A stretch of 64,000 nt of DNA from Phascolarctobacterium sp. ET69 (GCF_023336935.1 NZ_JAMBLR010000001.1:1-64000), one strand, 5' to 3'; counted from the first letter of the stretch, positions 7,262 through 16,988 are shown. Notes: generated by a model not told the origin, from the sequence alone. Program-made: numbers and translations.

Positions 7262-8287
7262 ATGAGAGAAGAACTGCAAGCACTTAAAGAGCAGGCGCTT
7301 AAAGAGCTGGAAACAGCTGCAAGCGTGGACGCGCTGAAAGATTTGCGCGTTAAGTATCTTGGCAAAAAAGGCCATATGACTGACATCCTGCGCGGCATGG
7401 GCAGCCTGCCGGCAGAAGAAAGACCGAAAATCGGCCAGATTGTAAACGAAGTAAAAAAGATTTTGGAAGAAGCCATTGCCGCTAAAGCCGAAGTTTTGGA
7501 AGCTGAAGCCTTAAAACAGCGTCTTGCCAGCGAGAAGGTTGACATTACGCTGCCCGGCCGCAAACCGCAGTGCGGGCATCTGCACCCCATTACGCTGACG
7601 ATGCGCGAAATTAAAAAGATTTTTATGCGCATGGGCTTTGAAGTTCTGGAAGGGCCGCAGATTGAAAGTGATTACTATAACTTTGAAGCGTTGAACCTGC
7701 CGAAAGACCATCCGGCAAGGGATATGCAGGATACTTTTTATATTACCGAAGACATTTTGCTGCGCACCCAGACTTCGCCTATGCAGGCGCGCAAAATGCA
7801 GGCAAGCGTGCCGGATTCCCCAATTCGCATGATTTCGCCAGGTACCGTATACCGCAACGACTATGACGCAACCCATTCGCCTATGTTCCATCAGGTTGAA
7901 GGTTTGGTGCTGGGCAAGGATATCAGCCTTGCTGATTTAAAAGGCACACTGGAAACATTCTGTAAGGAAATGTTCGGCAGCAGCGTAAGCATCCGCCTGC
8001 GCCCGAGTTATTTCCCGTTTACCGAACCGAGCGCGGAAGTTGATATTTCCTGCGTTATCTGCGGCGGCAAAGGCTGCCGTGTGTGCAAAAACAGCGGCTG
8101 GCTGGAAATTTTAGGCAGCGGCATGGTACACCCCAACGTACTGCGCATGAGCGGCTACGACCCCGAAAAAACCAGCGGCTATGCTTTTGGCATGGGCGTG
8201 GAACGTATTGCCATGCTTAAATACGGCATTGACGATTTACGTTTGTTCTTTGAAAATGATTTGCGGTTCATCCGCCAGTTTAAATAA
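7262..8287 (+). CDS. pheS: Phenylalanyl-tRNA synthetase alpha subunit
   Basis: 341 residues. The N-terminal coiled coil (1-85) binds tRNA, followed by the class II catalytic core. Motif 2 appears around [23 protein letters not shown] and motif 3 as [14 protein letters not shown]. It pairs with PheT as an alpha2-beta2 enzyme in the cytosol. GGGAGG at 7250-7255 is correctly spaced for the ATG at 7262; the upstream in-frame ATG at 7238 precedes this ribosome site and is rejected. It is controlled by the T-box immediately upstream and followed by pheT after 11 bases. Confidence 0.97.
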   Translation: MREELQALKEQALKELETAASVDALKDLRVKYLGKKGHMTDILRGMGSLPAEERPKIGQIVNEVKKILEEAIAAKAEVLEAEALKQRLASEKVDITLPGRKPQCGHLHPITLTMREIKKIFMRMGFEVLEGPQIESDYYNFEALNLPKDHPARDMQDTFYITEDILLRTQTSPMQARKMQASVPDSPIRMISPGTVYRNDYDATHSPMFHQVEGLVLGKDISLADLKGTLETFCKEMFGSSVSIRLRPSYFPFTEPSAEVDISCVICGGKGCRVCKNSGWLEILGSGMVHPNVLRMSGYDPEKTSGYAFGMGVERIAMLKYGIDDLRLFFENDLRFIRQFK

Positions 8288-8298
8288 GGAGGGGTACC

Positions 8299-10731
8299 AT
8301 GTTAGCATCTGTTGATTGGCTTAAACAATATGTAGATATTGATGTCACTCCTGAGGAGCTGGCTGAAAAACTTACCCGCGTAGGGCTGGAAGTTGAAAGC
8401 GTAAACCATCTCGGTGAAGGGCTGGAAGGTGTTGTTACCGGCAAGGTAACGCATATCGAGCGCCATCCGAACTCTGACCATTTGTGGATTTGCAAGATGG
8501 ATGTCGGCGGGCCGGAAATTCTGCAAATTTTAACCGGTGCGCAGAACGTTCACCAATATGATATGGTGCCGGTAGCAGTTATCGGCTCTCATCTGCCGAA
8601 CGGCATGACGCTTAAAAAAGCAAAAATGCGCGGCCTTGATTCCTTTGGCATGCTGTGCAGCGCGGCTGAACTTGGCATTGACGCCAAACTTTTGCTGCCG
8701 GAACAGCGCGAAGGCATTTTCATTCTGCCGCCGGATACTCCGGTTGGCGTGGATATTAAAAAAGTGCTCGGCCTTGACGACGTTGTGCTTGATATTGACC
8801 TTACCGCAAACCGCGGCGACTGCACCAATATTATCGGCCTGGCGCGCGAAGCTGCTGCAGTGCTTGGCAAAGAACTGCGTATGCCGGATATGAGCGTTAA
8901 AGAAGCTGCCGGCGGCAGTGCTGCTGATATGGCTGCCATTGAAGTTGACGCCAAAGATTTGTGCAGCCGTTTTGCAGTGCGCGTGCTGAAAAACATTAAA
9001 ATCGGGCCCAGCCCGGAATGGATGCAGAAACACCTGCGTGCCTGCGGTATGCGCCCGATAAGCAACGTTGTTGACGTAACCAACTATGTAATGCTGGAAC
9101 TTGGCCAGCCGATGCATGCTTATGATTATGACAAGGTAGGCGGGCATAAACTTATTGTGCGCCGCGCCGCAGACGGTGAAAAACTGGTAACTTTGGACGG
9201 GCAGGAACGCATTTTAACCCCGGATATGATTACCATTGCCGACCCTGACCATGCTGTTGGCCTTGGCGGCGTTATGGGCGGTTTGGAAACCGAAGTTACC
9301 GGCGAAACCGTTAACGTAATGCTGGAAGCCGCAACCTTTAACGGGCCTTCCATCCGCCGTACTTCCAAAGCGCTGGGGCTGCGCAGTGAAGCCTCCGGCC
9401 GTTTTGAACGCGGCGTTGATACGGTGCTGAACCATAATGCTTTAAACCGCGCCGTACACCTGTTGGAACAGATGGGGGCCTGCGAAACGGTTTGCGGCAT
9501 TGTAGAAGATTATCCGGAAGAAGTTAAACCTGCCGTTATCCGCGTAACGCCGCAGGCTATTAACAGCCGTATCGGCGTGGAAATTGCCGCTGAAGAAATG
9601 GTAGATATTCTTAAAAAATTACAGTTCGGCGTGGAATATGACGGCGGCGTATTAACCGTTACCGCTCCTTCCTGGCGTTATGACATCAGCTGCGACGCCG
9701 ATATCAGTGAAGAAATTGCCAGAATGCATTCTTATGACAAGATTGAATCGCATAATCCGGACTTGCCGCTGGTACAGGGCCGTCAGGCTGTAATTGACGA
9801 TGTATGCGAAGAAATTGAGGATTATCTTGTTGCTGCCGGTTTGAACGAAGTTATGACTTACAGCTTCATTAACCCCAATTCTTTTGATAAAATCCTGCTG
9901 GACGAAGCAGACAGCCGCCGCGGCGCCATTGAACTGATGAACCCGCTGAGCGATGAATTTAAGGTAATGCGCACCAGCATGCTGCCGGGTATGCTTAACA
10001 CGGCCGTTTATAATCAGGCGCGCCAGGCAGAATCAGTTAAGATTTTTGAAATCGGCAAGGTATTTTTGCCCAAAGCTCTGCCGCTTAAAGAACTGCCGGA
10101 AGAAAAAGCAGTTTTGTGTGCCGTACTTGCCGGAAGACGCAGCAGCCTTAACTGGACTGAAACCAAAGACGAAGTTGATTTTTACGATATGAAGGGCGCA
10201 GTGGAAGGCCTTTTGGAAAATTTGCAGATTGCAGGTGTAAAATATGTGCCGGTGGCTCAGCCTTACCTGCACCCCGGCAAGAGCTGTGCCGTTGAATACG
10301 AAGGCAGAGTAATTGGCTGGTTCGGCGAACTGCACCCAACCGTTGCCGGAAACTATGGCCTTAACGGCAGCGTATGTGTGCTGGAACTGGAAGTTGAACC
10401 GCTTGTTGCAAGTGCATCCCATGTACCGCAGTTTGTACATCTGCCCAAATATCCTGCAACCTCGCGCGATATTGCGGTTGTTGTACCGCTGGATGTTGCC
10501 ATGGAAGAACTGGAGGCAGTTATCCGCGCTAACGCGGGCAGCTTGCTGAAACAGGTAAAAGTATTTGACGTTTACACCGGCAAACAGGTGGAAGCAGGTT
10601 ATAAATCCATGGCGTTCAACTTAACCTTCCAGGCTGATGACCGTACTTTAACGGATGAAGCAATTGATGCCGTTATTAAAAATGTTGTGGAAAAAGTTGG
10701 CGAAGCCTACAAAGCTAAATTAAGAGATTAA
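8299..10731 (+). CDS. pheT: Phenylalanyl-tRNA synthetase beta subunit
   Basis: 810 residues, normal length. In order: an N-terminal EMAP/OB-type tRNA-binding domain (about 40-150, with HPNSDHLWICKMDVGG); the B3/B4 editing domain (about 210-390, with RRTSKALGLRSEASGRFERG); the B5 domain (about 405-475); the catalytic-like core; and a C-terminal ferredoxin-fold anticodon-binding domain (last 95 residues, PKYPATSRDIAVVVP onward). AAGGAGG lies 8 bases before the ATG. It ends with its own terminator. Confidence 0.97.
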   Translation: MLASVDWLKQYVDIDVTPEELAEKLTRVGLEVESVNHLGEGLEGVVTGKVTHIERHPNSDHLWICKMDVGGPEILQILTGAQNVHQYDMVPVAVIGSHLPNGMTLKKAKMRGLDSFGMLCSAAELGIDAKLLLPEQREGIFILPPDTPVGVDIKKVLGLDDVVLDIDLTANRGDCTNIIGLAREAAAVLGKELRMPDMSVKEAAGGSAADMAAIEVDAKDLCSRFAVRVLKNIKIGPSPEWMQKHLRACGMRPISNVVDVTNYVMLELGQPMHAYDYDKVGGHKLIVRRAADGEKLVTLDGQERILTPDMITIADPDHAVGLGGVMGGLETEVTGETVNVMLEAATFNGPSIRRTSKALGLRSEASGRFERGVDTVLNHNALNRAVHLLEQMGACETVCGIVEDYPEEVKPAVIRVTPQAINSRIGVEIAAEEMVDILKKLQFGVEYDGGVLTVTAPSWRYDISCDADISEEIARMHSYDKIESHNPDLPLVQGRQAVIDDVCEEIEDYLVAAGLNEVMTYSFINPNSFDKILLDEADSRRGAIELMNPLSDEFKVMRTSMLPGMLNTAVYNQARQAESVKIFEIGKVFLPKALPLKELPEEKAVLCAVLAGRRSSLNWTETKDEVDFYDMKGAVEGLLENLQIAGVKYVPVAQPYLHPGKSCAVEYEGRVIGWFGELHPTVAGNYGLNGSVCVLELEVEPLVASASHVPQFVHLPKYPATSRDIAVVVPLDVAMEELEAVIRANAGSLLKQVKVFDVYTGKQVEAGYKSMAFNLTFQADDRTLTDEAIDAVIKNVVEKVGEAYKAKLRD

Positions 10732-10745
10732 TTTTAATATTCATG

Positions 10746-10781
10746 GCAAAGTGCCGCCGGGTTTATTCCGGCGGTTTTTGC
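10746..10781 (+). terminator. Terminator of pheST
   Basis: CCGCCGG (10754-10760) pairs with CCGGCGG (10768-10774), with GCAAA and TTTTTGC extending the stem; the T run lies in the 3' arm. Confidence 0.9.
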
Positions 10782-10819
10782 TGTTTAAAGGCAAATTTTT
10801 AAAGCAGGCGCTTTAAAAG

Positions 10820-10848
10820 TTGCCGCGGCGGCGATAAAAGTTTATAAT
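10820..10848 (+). promoter_or_regulatory. Promoter of the small unknown gene and CYTH gene
   Basis: TTGCCG (10820-10825), 17-bp spacer and TATAAT (10843-10848). Confidence 0.6.
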
Positions 10849-10881
10849 TAATTTAAAAGAACACGGAAAGAAGGTGCGTTT

Positions 10882-11136
10882 ATGAAACTTTATGTATGGC
10901 GCCATAACAAAACCTACCATAGCCACAGCATGATACAGGAACCCTGCGTTAACACGGAATTTTACCTTGATGCCATTGCCATTGTGGCGGCAGAAAGCCT
11001 TGAAGAAGCGCTTAAACTTTTGGAGGAGCAGCATAAAGGCTGGCGCACGGAGGATTTGCGTGAACTTGAACCTATTGTTTACAGTCTTGATGAAGGTAAA
11101 GTTATTTTTACCGAACTGAGAGGCTCAATCGCCTAA
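10882..11136 (+). CDS. Small conserved-looking protein of unknown function
   Basis: 84 residues with no signal peptide or membrane segment. It is soluble-looking, with one Cys (in EPCVNTEFYLDAIAIVAAE) and an amphipathic helix SLEEALKLLEEQ. I do not recognise a family. GAAGGTG precedes the ATG, and the gene has a plausible promoter. It is followed after 13 bases by the CYTH-domain protein, so the two are probably co-transcribed. The compact length and good ribosome site support a real gene. Confidence 0.65.
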   Translation: MKLYVWRHNKTYHSHSMIQEPCVNTEFYLDAIAIVAAESLEEALKLLEEQHKGWRTEDLRELEPIVYSLDEGKVIFTELRGSIA

Positions 11137-11149
11137 AAGGAGTGTAAAG

Positions 11150-11794
11150 ATGCCGGCAGAAATTGAAATAAAACTTAATATTGGGGCGGAGGCTTTGCAA
11201 AAACTGCTTGCTTCTCCGCTTGTAGCGGATAAAATTATCGGCGGCAGCGAAGCCGTACACCACCTTGAAACTTCGTATTATGATACGCCGTCTTTTAAAC
11301 TGATGCACAGCGGCATTGCTTACCGCGTGCGCAAAAACGGCACTAAATACGAAGCCACCATTAAAACGGAAAAAGAAGCTCACGGCGGATTTTCCAGCCG
11401 CAACGAATATAATGTTGATTTGCCTGACGGCAAGCCTGTTTTGCAGGGGTTTAAAGAAGAAGGCTTTGATACGGATTTGGAAAAACTTATTGCCGGTGAG
11501 TCGCTTGTAAAACTGTTTACCGTTGATGTTGAACGCAGGCTGTGCCTGCTTAAAATAAGCGCGGCTACAACGGTGGAGCTGGCGGTTGACCGCGGCAAAA
11601 TTATTTCCGGCATAACCGGAAATGAATGTGCTGTTAACGAAACGGAACTGGAAATTAAAAGCGGCACCAAAGAAGACCTGCTTGCCTATGCAGGGCAGAT
11701 TGCAAACCTGGTGCCTGTAACACCGGAAAACCGCAGCAAATATGAGCGCGGCATGAAGCTGTGCGGCATAAATTTAACAAAGCCCGCAAAATAA
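11150..11794 (+). CDS. CYTH-domain protein (putative inorganic triphosphatase)
   Basis: 214 residues. It opens with the CYTH signature Glu-x-Glu-x-Lys (PAEIEIKLNI). Further conserved charged strands follow in the order expected for the triphosphate tunnel fold: SYYDTPSFKL, AYRVRKNG, ATIKTEKE, FSSRNEYNVDL, FTVDVERR and ELAVDRG. Such proteins cleave inorganic triphosphate or related phosphoesters with a divalent metal in the cytosol. There is no fused CHAD domain, unlike E. coli YgiF. AAGGAGTG lies before the ATG at 11150. A terminator shared with the converging lrgAB genes follows. Confidence 0.85.
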   Translation: MPAEIEIKLNIGAEALQKLLASPLVADKIIGGSEAVHHLETSYYDTPSFKLMHSGIAYRVRKNGTKYEATIKTEKEAHGGFSSRNEYNVDLPDGKPVLQGFKEEGFDTDLEKLIAGESLVKLFTVDVERRLCLLKISAATTVELAVDRGKIISGITGNECAVNETELEIKSGTKEDLLAYAGQIANLVPVTPENRSKYERGMKLCGINLTKPAK

Positions 11795-11831
11795 AAAAAC
11801 GGTATTGCCGTAAAAGGCAATACCGTTTTTT
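11794..11831. terminator. Bidirectional terminator between CYTH gene and lrgB
   Basis: A 16-bp stem, AAAAAACGGTATTGCC (11794-11809) with GGCAATACCGTTTTTT (11816-11831). A and T runs on both sides make it usable by converging transcripts. Confidence 0.92.
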
Positions 11832-11852
11832 GCGTATATTTAGTGTTAAATT

Positions 11853-12572
11853 TTAAAATAAGCTTTCCATAAACGGCAGCAGAATAGGAGCCAAAATGGA
11901 AGTTGCTATGCCGGTAAGCCCTATGGAAGCGCCGCCGATTGCCAGCTGCAGGGCATTTTTGCCAGCGCAGACGCTGGTGCCGAGCCCGTGACTGGAAGCG
12001 CCTATGGAAAGGCCGATGGCAATATTGTTTTTGATTTTTAAAGCCTCTAAAATTTTGTGGTTAAAGGTTGCTCCAAGCATGCCAGTAAAAATTACACAGG
12101 CGGCCGTAAGCGCCGGAATACCGCCGATAGCGGAAGAAATATCCATGGCAATAGGCGTTGTTACGGATTTGGGAATCATTGAAAGCAGCACCTGGCTGCT
12201 TGCGCCAAACATTTTGCCGCAAATGAAGATGCTGACAATGCCTGTAACAGTAGCAACAAGAATGCCGCTTATAATTACCGGCAGGTTTTCTTTTATAATG
12301 CGCCTGTTGTTGTATAGCGGCAGGGCCAGCGCCACGGTGGCAGGGCCGAGCAGAAAGTTGATAAAGCCTGCGCCTGTTTCGTAGTCCTCGTAAGTAATAT
12401 ACGGCTCCTGAAAATAAATAAAGGCAATTATCATCGGGCACGCCAACACAAACGGTGGAATAATGCTCAGTTCAAACTTATCTACAATAATTTCGCATAT
12501 TACATAAACAACTATGGTAAGAGCAATGCCAAACAGCGGCGATTGGATGAAAGCTTCTGGTAAAAAAGTCAT
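11853..12572 (-). CDS. lrgB: LrgB/CidB-family membrane protein
   Basis: 239 residues, almost entirely hydrophobic helices. It has the family's conserved core (FLLGPATVALALPLY near residue 72 and IPKSVTTPIAMDIS near residue 132) and a Gly-rich C-terminal segment (IGASSHGLGTS). Together with LrgA it forms a holin/antiholin-like or small-metabolite transport pair; recent work on plant and bacterial relatives favours glycolate/pyruvate-type transport. It overlaps lrgA by 4 bases, which couples them. The exact substrate cannot be told. Confidence 0.92.
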   Translation of the reverse strand: MTFLPEAFIQSPLFGIALTIVVYVICEIIVDKFELSIIPPFVLACPMIIAFIYFQEPYITYEDYETGAGFINFLLGPATVALALPLYNNRRIIKENLPVIISGILVATVTGIVSIFICGKMFGASSQVLLSMIPKSVTTPIAMDISSAIGGIPALTAACVIFTGMLGATFNHKILEALKIKNNIAIGLSIGASSHGLGTSVCAGKNALQLAIGGASIGLTGIATSILAPILLPFMESLF

Positions 12573-12937
12573 TTTCCGGCACCGCCTTTACTTTTAAGCA
12601 TAAAGTTTAAAAACACAGCCGTTACAATCAGTATCATAAAACTGCTTATGATAACGGTAGCCACAATGGCGGTGCTTTCTGCAAGGATAACGTCCAGATA
12701 CAGCAAAATGCTTACGCCTGCCGGTAAAAAGAGCATGCCCATTTTTTCTATTAAAATATCGCAGACATCTTCAATGGTACGCACCCTTATAACGCCGCTG
12801 AGCAAAAGTACCAGCAGCAGAATCATTGCCAGCAGCGCAGGCGGAAATTTAATGCCGCATAAATTAAGCACAACCGTGCTGACGCCTTGCAAAAAAAGCA
12901 GTACAGCAGTTCCTTTCAAAATTGATGATGGTGTCAT
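12569..12937 (-). CDS. lrgA: LrgA/CidA-family holin-like membrane protein
   Basis: 122 residues from the ATG at 12937, four hydrophobic helices. It carries the family feature ILKGTAVLLFLQGVS and a cytosolic loop before a KMGMLFLPAGV segment. The longer reading frame from 12997 would add 20 residues without a ribosome site; GAGGGGA sits about 11 bases before 12937, so the shorter form is preferred. It is first in the lrgAB operon. LytSR-type regulators are not present in this window. Confidence 0.88.
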   Translation of the reverse strand: MTPSSILKGTAVLLFLQGVSTVVLNLCGIKFPPALLAMILLLVLLLSGVIRVRTIEDVCDILIEKMGMLFLPAGVSILLYLDVILAESTAIVATVIISSFMILIVTAVFLNFMLKSKGGAGK

Positions 12938-12976
12938 AATTTTCTTTCCCCTCTCAAAAAATAAAGTAATGTGTAT

Positions 12977-13005
12977 ATTTTGCTTCCGCAGCGTCAATTT
13001 GTCAA
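12977..13005 (-). promoter_or_regulatory. Possible lrgAB promoter
   Basis: On the minus strand, TTGACA (13005-13000) and a 17-bp spacer lead to a poor -10 (CAAAAT, 12982-12977). A weak -10 would fit an activated promoter. Confidence 0.4.
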
Positions 13006-13082
13006 GTTAAAATAACGAAAAAATTTATCAAAAAAACATACAAAAAATATTTGACTTTTTGACTTTTGTTGCTATAATATAA

Positions 13083-13110
13083 AACAGGAGCAGAAAAATG
13101 CCCCTGTTAA
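13083..13110 (-). terminator. Terminator of the DUF155-like gene
   Basis: On the minus strand AACAGGGGCA pairs with TGCTCCTGTT, followed by TTATATT. It separates the membrane-protein gene from the lrgA control region. Confidence 0.65.
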
Positions 13111-13121
13111 TAAATATGCTG

Positions 13122-14183
13122 TTAACGCACAGCAAGGTAAATTATTAAAAGTAAAATAATTGCCAAAAGCGTAACGGCACTCATGCCGATATATTCAAAA
13201 CGGTACATGGATACTTCTTCGTTAAGAAGATTGTAGCTGCGCTGAATGACAAGCATTTTGTTTTCAATGTTGTCCTTCCAAACCGAAGCACGCAGAAGGT
13301 CGAGATAGCGCGTGTAAATGCGCGCGTAGAAAATATCTTCCGTAACCTGCAAAGCATTGTTGATATTGCTTGTCAGCGTGCTTACATCAGCCATTAGTTC
13401 CATCAGCCTGCCGCGTATTTTGCGGTAGCTTGTCTGGCGGCTGCCGGTGCTGCCTTTTTCGGCGGCTTCCAGCTCGTCGTAAGTGCGGTCAATGGCTTCG
13501 TTAAGCGCATTGTCGTAGTAGCGCAGTTCCAGAAACTGGGCGTTGGCAAATTCCAGAAGGTCGGGAACGTCAAGGCTGCCGCTGGGGTCATACACAACGG
13601 CGGAATCCCACGCAAGGTAGCATACGTCATCGGCGTAAGTAAACCTGTTGGCCAGTGTTTCGGCGCGGGTTTCCGGGCTTACGGGCGTGCGGTCTTTCAA
13701 AAGCAGCGGCACAATATCCCAGTTTTCGGGTACTTTATCCTGAAAATAATAAACTACAAAATCTTCGTCAAAGTCCGAAACACGCTCATTGCTGCACGCC
13801 GGGCGGATGGTTTCCAAAACGGCGTCAAGGTAAGAACGGATTTCATCTTCCGGCATGTTTTCGCTGACGATAGACATATCCATGTATTCATCAAATGTTA
13901 CATCATCTTCAAAATGAATACGCAGAATAAGGCTGATAACGCCTAAATCAAAAATGCGGGCTTTAACTTCGGTAAGATAAGTACCGTTGCCCAGCTTCAT
14001 ATCATGGGAGCCAAGCTCAACAAGAACCGGCGGGTCCTTAAAAGTAATAGACTTGGTAGATATACGGTCCAGGCGGAGCCTGGAAGCGATTTTGTTGCGG
14101 CTGGTCCAAAGGGCCTGCACCAAATCAAGGTCAATTTCGTCGGCAACGTCAAAAAGACGGTATACAATCATGGATGTATTCAT
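13122..14183 (-). CDS. C-terminally membrane-anchored protein, RMD1/DUF155-like layout
   Basis: 353 residues. It is a soluble N-terminal region of about 230 residues with acidic patches, a long helical region (about 225-325, likely coiled coil) and one C-terminal transmembrane helix (about 330-351) followed only by Val-Arg. The segment with RYLDLLRASVWKDNIENK and LLNEEVSMYRFEYIG before the membrane helix resembles the end of RMD1/RMND1 (DUF155) proteins, in which a helix-rich C-terminus precedes a single anchor. That match is by eye and uncertain. No signal peptide is present, so the bulk should face the cytosol. GGAGG lies 8 bases before its ATG. Confidence 0.7.
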   Translation of the reverse strand: MNTSMIVYRLFDVADEIDLDLVQALWTSRNKIASRLRLDRISTKSITFKDPPVLVELGSHDMKLGNGTYLTEVKARIFDLGVISLILRIHFEDDVTFDEYMDMSIVSENMPEDEIRSYLDAVLETIRPACSNERVSDFDEDFVVYYFQDKVPENWDIVPLLLKDRTPVSPETRAETLANRFTYADDVCYLAWDSAVVYDPSGSLDVPDLLEFANAQFLELRYYDNALNEAIDRTYDELEAAEKGSTGSRQTSYRKIRGRLMELMADVSTLTSNINNALQVTEDIFYARIYTRYLDLLRASVWKDNIENKMLVIQRSYNLLNEEVSMYRFEYIGMSAVTLLAIILLLIIYLAVR

Positions 14184-14252
14184 AAAATATCCTCCGTGAA
14201 AAAAGCATTTACTTGCATATTCGCCGCCGGAAGCGGTTTCCCTGCGTATTTC

Positions 14253-14280
14253 ACATAAAAATTTATGTAAAATATTTTAC
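14253..14280. promoter_or_regulatory. Overlapping palindromes upstream of clpB
   Basis: ACATAAA (14253-14259) and TTTATGT (14262-14268) form an inverted repeat with a 2-base spacer. The next bases, GTAAAATATTTTAC (14267-14280), are a perfect 14-bp palindrome. They lie 31-58 bases before the clpB ATG, between it and the divergent gene. Neither matches CIRCE (HrcA) or the CtsR heptad repeat. They may be an operator, or simply AT-rich promoter DNA. Confidence 0.45.
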
Positions 14281-14310
14281 TGTTTATACAGTTTGAAGGA
14301 GGTTAGCGCT

Positions 14311-16857
14311 ATGAATGAACGCTACAGTGAAGAAGTAAAAAGCATATTGGAAGCTGCTCAGCAGCAGGCTGTTATAAATTATAACCAGGAACTGACCTGC
14401 GCCCATCTGTTAGTTGCGCTGGCCGGAAGTGAAGGGTTTTTCCCGTTCCTGCTTAAAAATGCCGGCGCTGATGCTGGTACATTTACTGCGGAAGCCAAAC
14501 GCCTTGTGCAGAAAATACCTTCCGTAAAAGGGCAGGACAGAGGGCTTATGATGAGTACCGGCGCAGCCCGCGTGCTGGCTATTGCAGCGCAGAACGCAGG
14601 GCAGGGCGAAGTTAACATCTGCCATTTGGTTGGTGCCCTTGCCAGTGACGGCGACAGCGATGTTACCGCGCTTTTGAAAAAATACGGCATTACCAAAAAC
14701 AAGGCCGAAGGGCTGTACATGGCTTACACCAACAGTGCCGAAGGCGACGAAAAGAAACAGACGCTTGAAAAATACGGGCAGGATTTAACCGCCAAAGCCA
14801 AAGAAGGAAAGCTTGACCCCGTTATCGGCAGAGATGAAGAAATCCGCCGTGTGGTTGAAATTCTTTCGCGCCGCAAAAAGAACAACCCTGTTTTGATTGG
14901 TGAGCCGGGCGTTGGCAAAACCGCTATTGTAGAAGGGCTTGCCCGCCGCATTGTGGCAGGCGATGTTCCGGAAAGCCTTAAAAATAAAACTCTGTATGCG
15001 CTTGACCTGGCAGCTCTTGTTGCTGGTGCCAAATACCGCGGCGAGTTTGAAGAACGCCTGAAAAAAGTTTTGAAACTGGTATCCGAATCCGGCGGGCAGA
15101 TTATTATGTTTATTGATGAGCTGCACACCGTTGTTGGTGCCGGTGCCGCCGAAGGCGCCATGGATGCAGGCAATATTTTAAAACCGATGCTTGCCCGCGG
15201 CGAGCTGCGCTGCATTGGTGCAACCACGCTGAACGAATACCGCAAATATATCGAAAAAGACAGCGCTCTGGAACGCCGCTTCCAGCCCGTTATGGTTAAA
15301 GAACCGGATGTTGAAGATACCATCTCCATTCTGCGCGGCTTGAAAGAACGCTACGAAGTGCATCACGGCGTGCGCATTAAAGACGCCGCTCTTGTTGCAG
15401 CGGCTGTATTAAGCAACCGTTATATTAACGACCGCTTTTTGCCGGATAAGGCAATAGACCTTGTGGACGAAGCCGCAGCGCGCCTGCGTACCGAAATCGA
15501 CAGCCTGCCTGCCGAGCTTGACGAAAGCAAGCGCCGCATTTTGCAGCTGGAAATTGAAGCACAGGCTTTGAAGAAAGAAGACGACGAGCAGAGCAAAGAC
15601 CGCCTTGCCAAAATAGAAGAAGAACTGGCAGAGCTTAAAAAATCCAACGACGAGCTTGTTAAACGCTGGGAAGCACAAAAAGCTGCCATCAGCCGTGTGC
15701 GCGAAGTTAAAAAGGAAATTGACGCCGTTAAACACGATATGGAAACGGCAGAACGCAACTACGATTTGAACAAACTGGCAGAACTTAAATACGGCCGCCT
15801 GCCGGAGCTGCAAAAAGAACTGGCGCGCCTTGCCAAAGGTGATGCCGAAGACAAAGACGGCGTACTTTTAAAAGAAGAAGTTGACGAAGAAGACATTGCC
15901 AAAGTTGTAAGCACCTGGACGGGTATCCCTGTTGCACGCTTAAACGGCGGCGAACGCGAAAAACTCATTCATCTGGAAGAACGACTGCACCAGCGTGTAG
16001 TAGGGCAGGACGAAGCGGTTAAAGCCGTAAGCGAAGCGGTTATCCGCGCGCGCGCAGGCATTAAAGACCCCAACCGCCCGATTGGCTCGTTCATCTTCCT
16101 TGGGCCTACCGGCGTAGGCAAAACCGAACTTGCCAAAGCACTGGCAGAAATTTTGTTTGATGATGAACGCAACATGATTCGTATTGATATGAGCGAGTAC
16201 ATGGAGAAGCATACCGTTTCGCGCTTAATCGGTGCGCCTCCGGGCTATGTTGGCTATGATGAAGGCGGCCAGCTTACAGAAGCAGTGCGCCGCCGTCCGT
16301 ACAGCGTAATTTTGCTGGACGAAATTGAAAAAGCCCATGCCGATGTATTTAACGTACTTTTGCAGGTGCTTGACGACGGCCGCCTGACTGACGGGCAGGG
16401 ACGCATTGTTGATTTTAAAAACACGCTGATTATTATGACCAGCAACCTCGGTTCTGCCGAAATTATGCAGAAAAAAGGCGAAGTAACGCGCGAAGAAGTA
16501 CAGAGCATGCTGATGCGTTTCTTCCGCCCGGAATTTTTGAACCGTGTTGACGATATTGTAGTATTTAAGGCTTTGCAGGAAGAACAGATTAAGGATATTG
16601 TTAAACTCATCCTTAAAGAGCTCAGCGACAGGCTGCAAAAACAGCTTGATATGACGCTTACCGCCAGCGACGAAGCCGTGGCATACCTTGCCAGCGCAGG
16701 CTTTGACCCTGCCTTTGGTGCACGCCCGCTGAAACGCCTTATTGTACATACCGTTGAAAACATTCTCGGCAAGAAGATTGTTGCCGGTGAAATTGGCAGC
16801 GGCACAAAAGTAAAAGTTGTGCTGAAAGACGGCAATATCGAAGTTGAGCAGGAATAA
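14311..16857 (+). CDS. clpB: ATP-dependent disaggregase ClpB
   Basis: 848 residues. It comprises an N domain (1-145, two Clp-N repeats), AAA+ module 1 with Walker [10 protein letters not shown] and Walker B FIDELH, and the long coiled-coil middle domain (about 395-520) that distinguishes ClpB from ClpA/ClpC. AAA+ module 2 follows with GPTGVGKTE and the linker GYVGYDEGG. It works as a hexamer with DnaK to rescue aggregates. AAGGAGG at about 14296-14302 sets the start at 14311; the TTG at 14293 is upstream of it. It is monocistronic, with a strong terminator. Confidence 0.97.
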   Translation: MNERYSEEVKSILEAAQQQAVINYNQELTCAHLLVALAGSEGFFPFLLKNAGADAGTFTAEAKRLVQKIPSVKGQDRGLMMSTGAARVLAIAAQNAGQGEVNICHLVGALASDGDSDVTALLKKYGITKNKAEGLYMAYTNSAEGDEKKQTLEKYGQDLTAKAKEGKLDPVIGRDEEIRRVVEILSRRKKNNPVLIGEPGVGKTAIVEGLARRIVAGDVPESLKNKTLYALDLAALVAGAKYRGEFEERLKKVLKLVSESGGQIIMFIDELHTVVGAGAAEGAMDAGNILKPMLARGELRCIGATTLNEYRKYIEKDSALERRFQPVMVKEPDVEDTISILRGLKERYEVHHGVRIKDAALVAAAVLSNRYINDRFLPDKAIDLVDEAAARLRTEIDSLPAELDESKRRILQLEIEAQALKKEDDEQSKDRLAKIEEELAELKKSNDELVKRWEAQKAAISRVREVKKEIDAVKHDMETAERNYDLNKLAELKYGRLPELQKELARLAKGDAEDKDGVLLKEEVDEEDIAKVVSTWTGIPVARLNGGEREKLIHLEERLHQRVVGQDEAVKAVSEAVIRARAGIKDPNRPIGSFIFLGPTGVGKTELAKALAEILFDDERNMIRIDMSEYMEKHTVSRLIGAPPGYVGYDEGGQLTEAVRRRPYSVILLDEIEKAHADVFNVLLQVLDDGRLTDGQGRIVDFKNTLIIMTSNLGSAEIMQKKGEVTREEVQSMLMRFFRPEFLNRVDDIVVFKALQEEQIKDIVKLILKELSDRLQKQLDMTLTASDEAVAYLASAGFDPAFGARPLKRLIVHTVENILGKKIVAGEIGSGTKVKVVLKDGNIEVEQE

Positions 16858-16887
16858 GTAACTATAAAAAATAAATAACAGCAAAAA

Positions 16888-16929
16888 GTCCTGTTTTAGT
16901 GATGTATTCATTAAAACAGGACATTTTTT
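16888..16929 (+). terminator. Terminator of clpB
   Basis: GTCCTGTTTTA (16888-16898) pairs with TAAAACAGGAC (16912-16922), followed by ATTTTTT. Confidence 0.93.
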
Positions 16930-16941
16930 ATAAGGATATGA

Positions 16942-16950
16942 TGATATAAT
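16942..16950 (+). promoter_or_regulatory. Extended -10 promoter of the CoADR-rhodanese gene
   Basis: TGATATAAT forms an extended -10. No good -35 lies 17 bases upstream, which extended -10 promoters tolerate. Confidence 0.5.
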
Positions 16951-16988
16951 ATAAGTATAGGATTTGCAAACGGAAGGAGCGGAAGTAT

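Noticed and set aside
14184-14310. CIRCE or CtsR operator before clpB
   Set aside because: Neither the TTAGCACTC/GAGTGCTAA repeat nor tandem GGTCAAA heptads are present.
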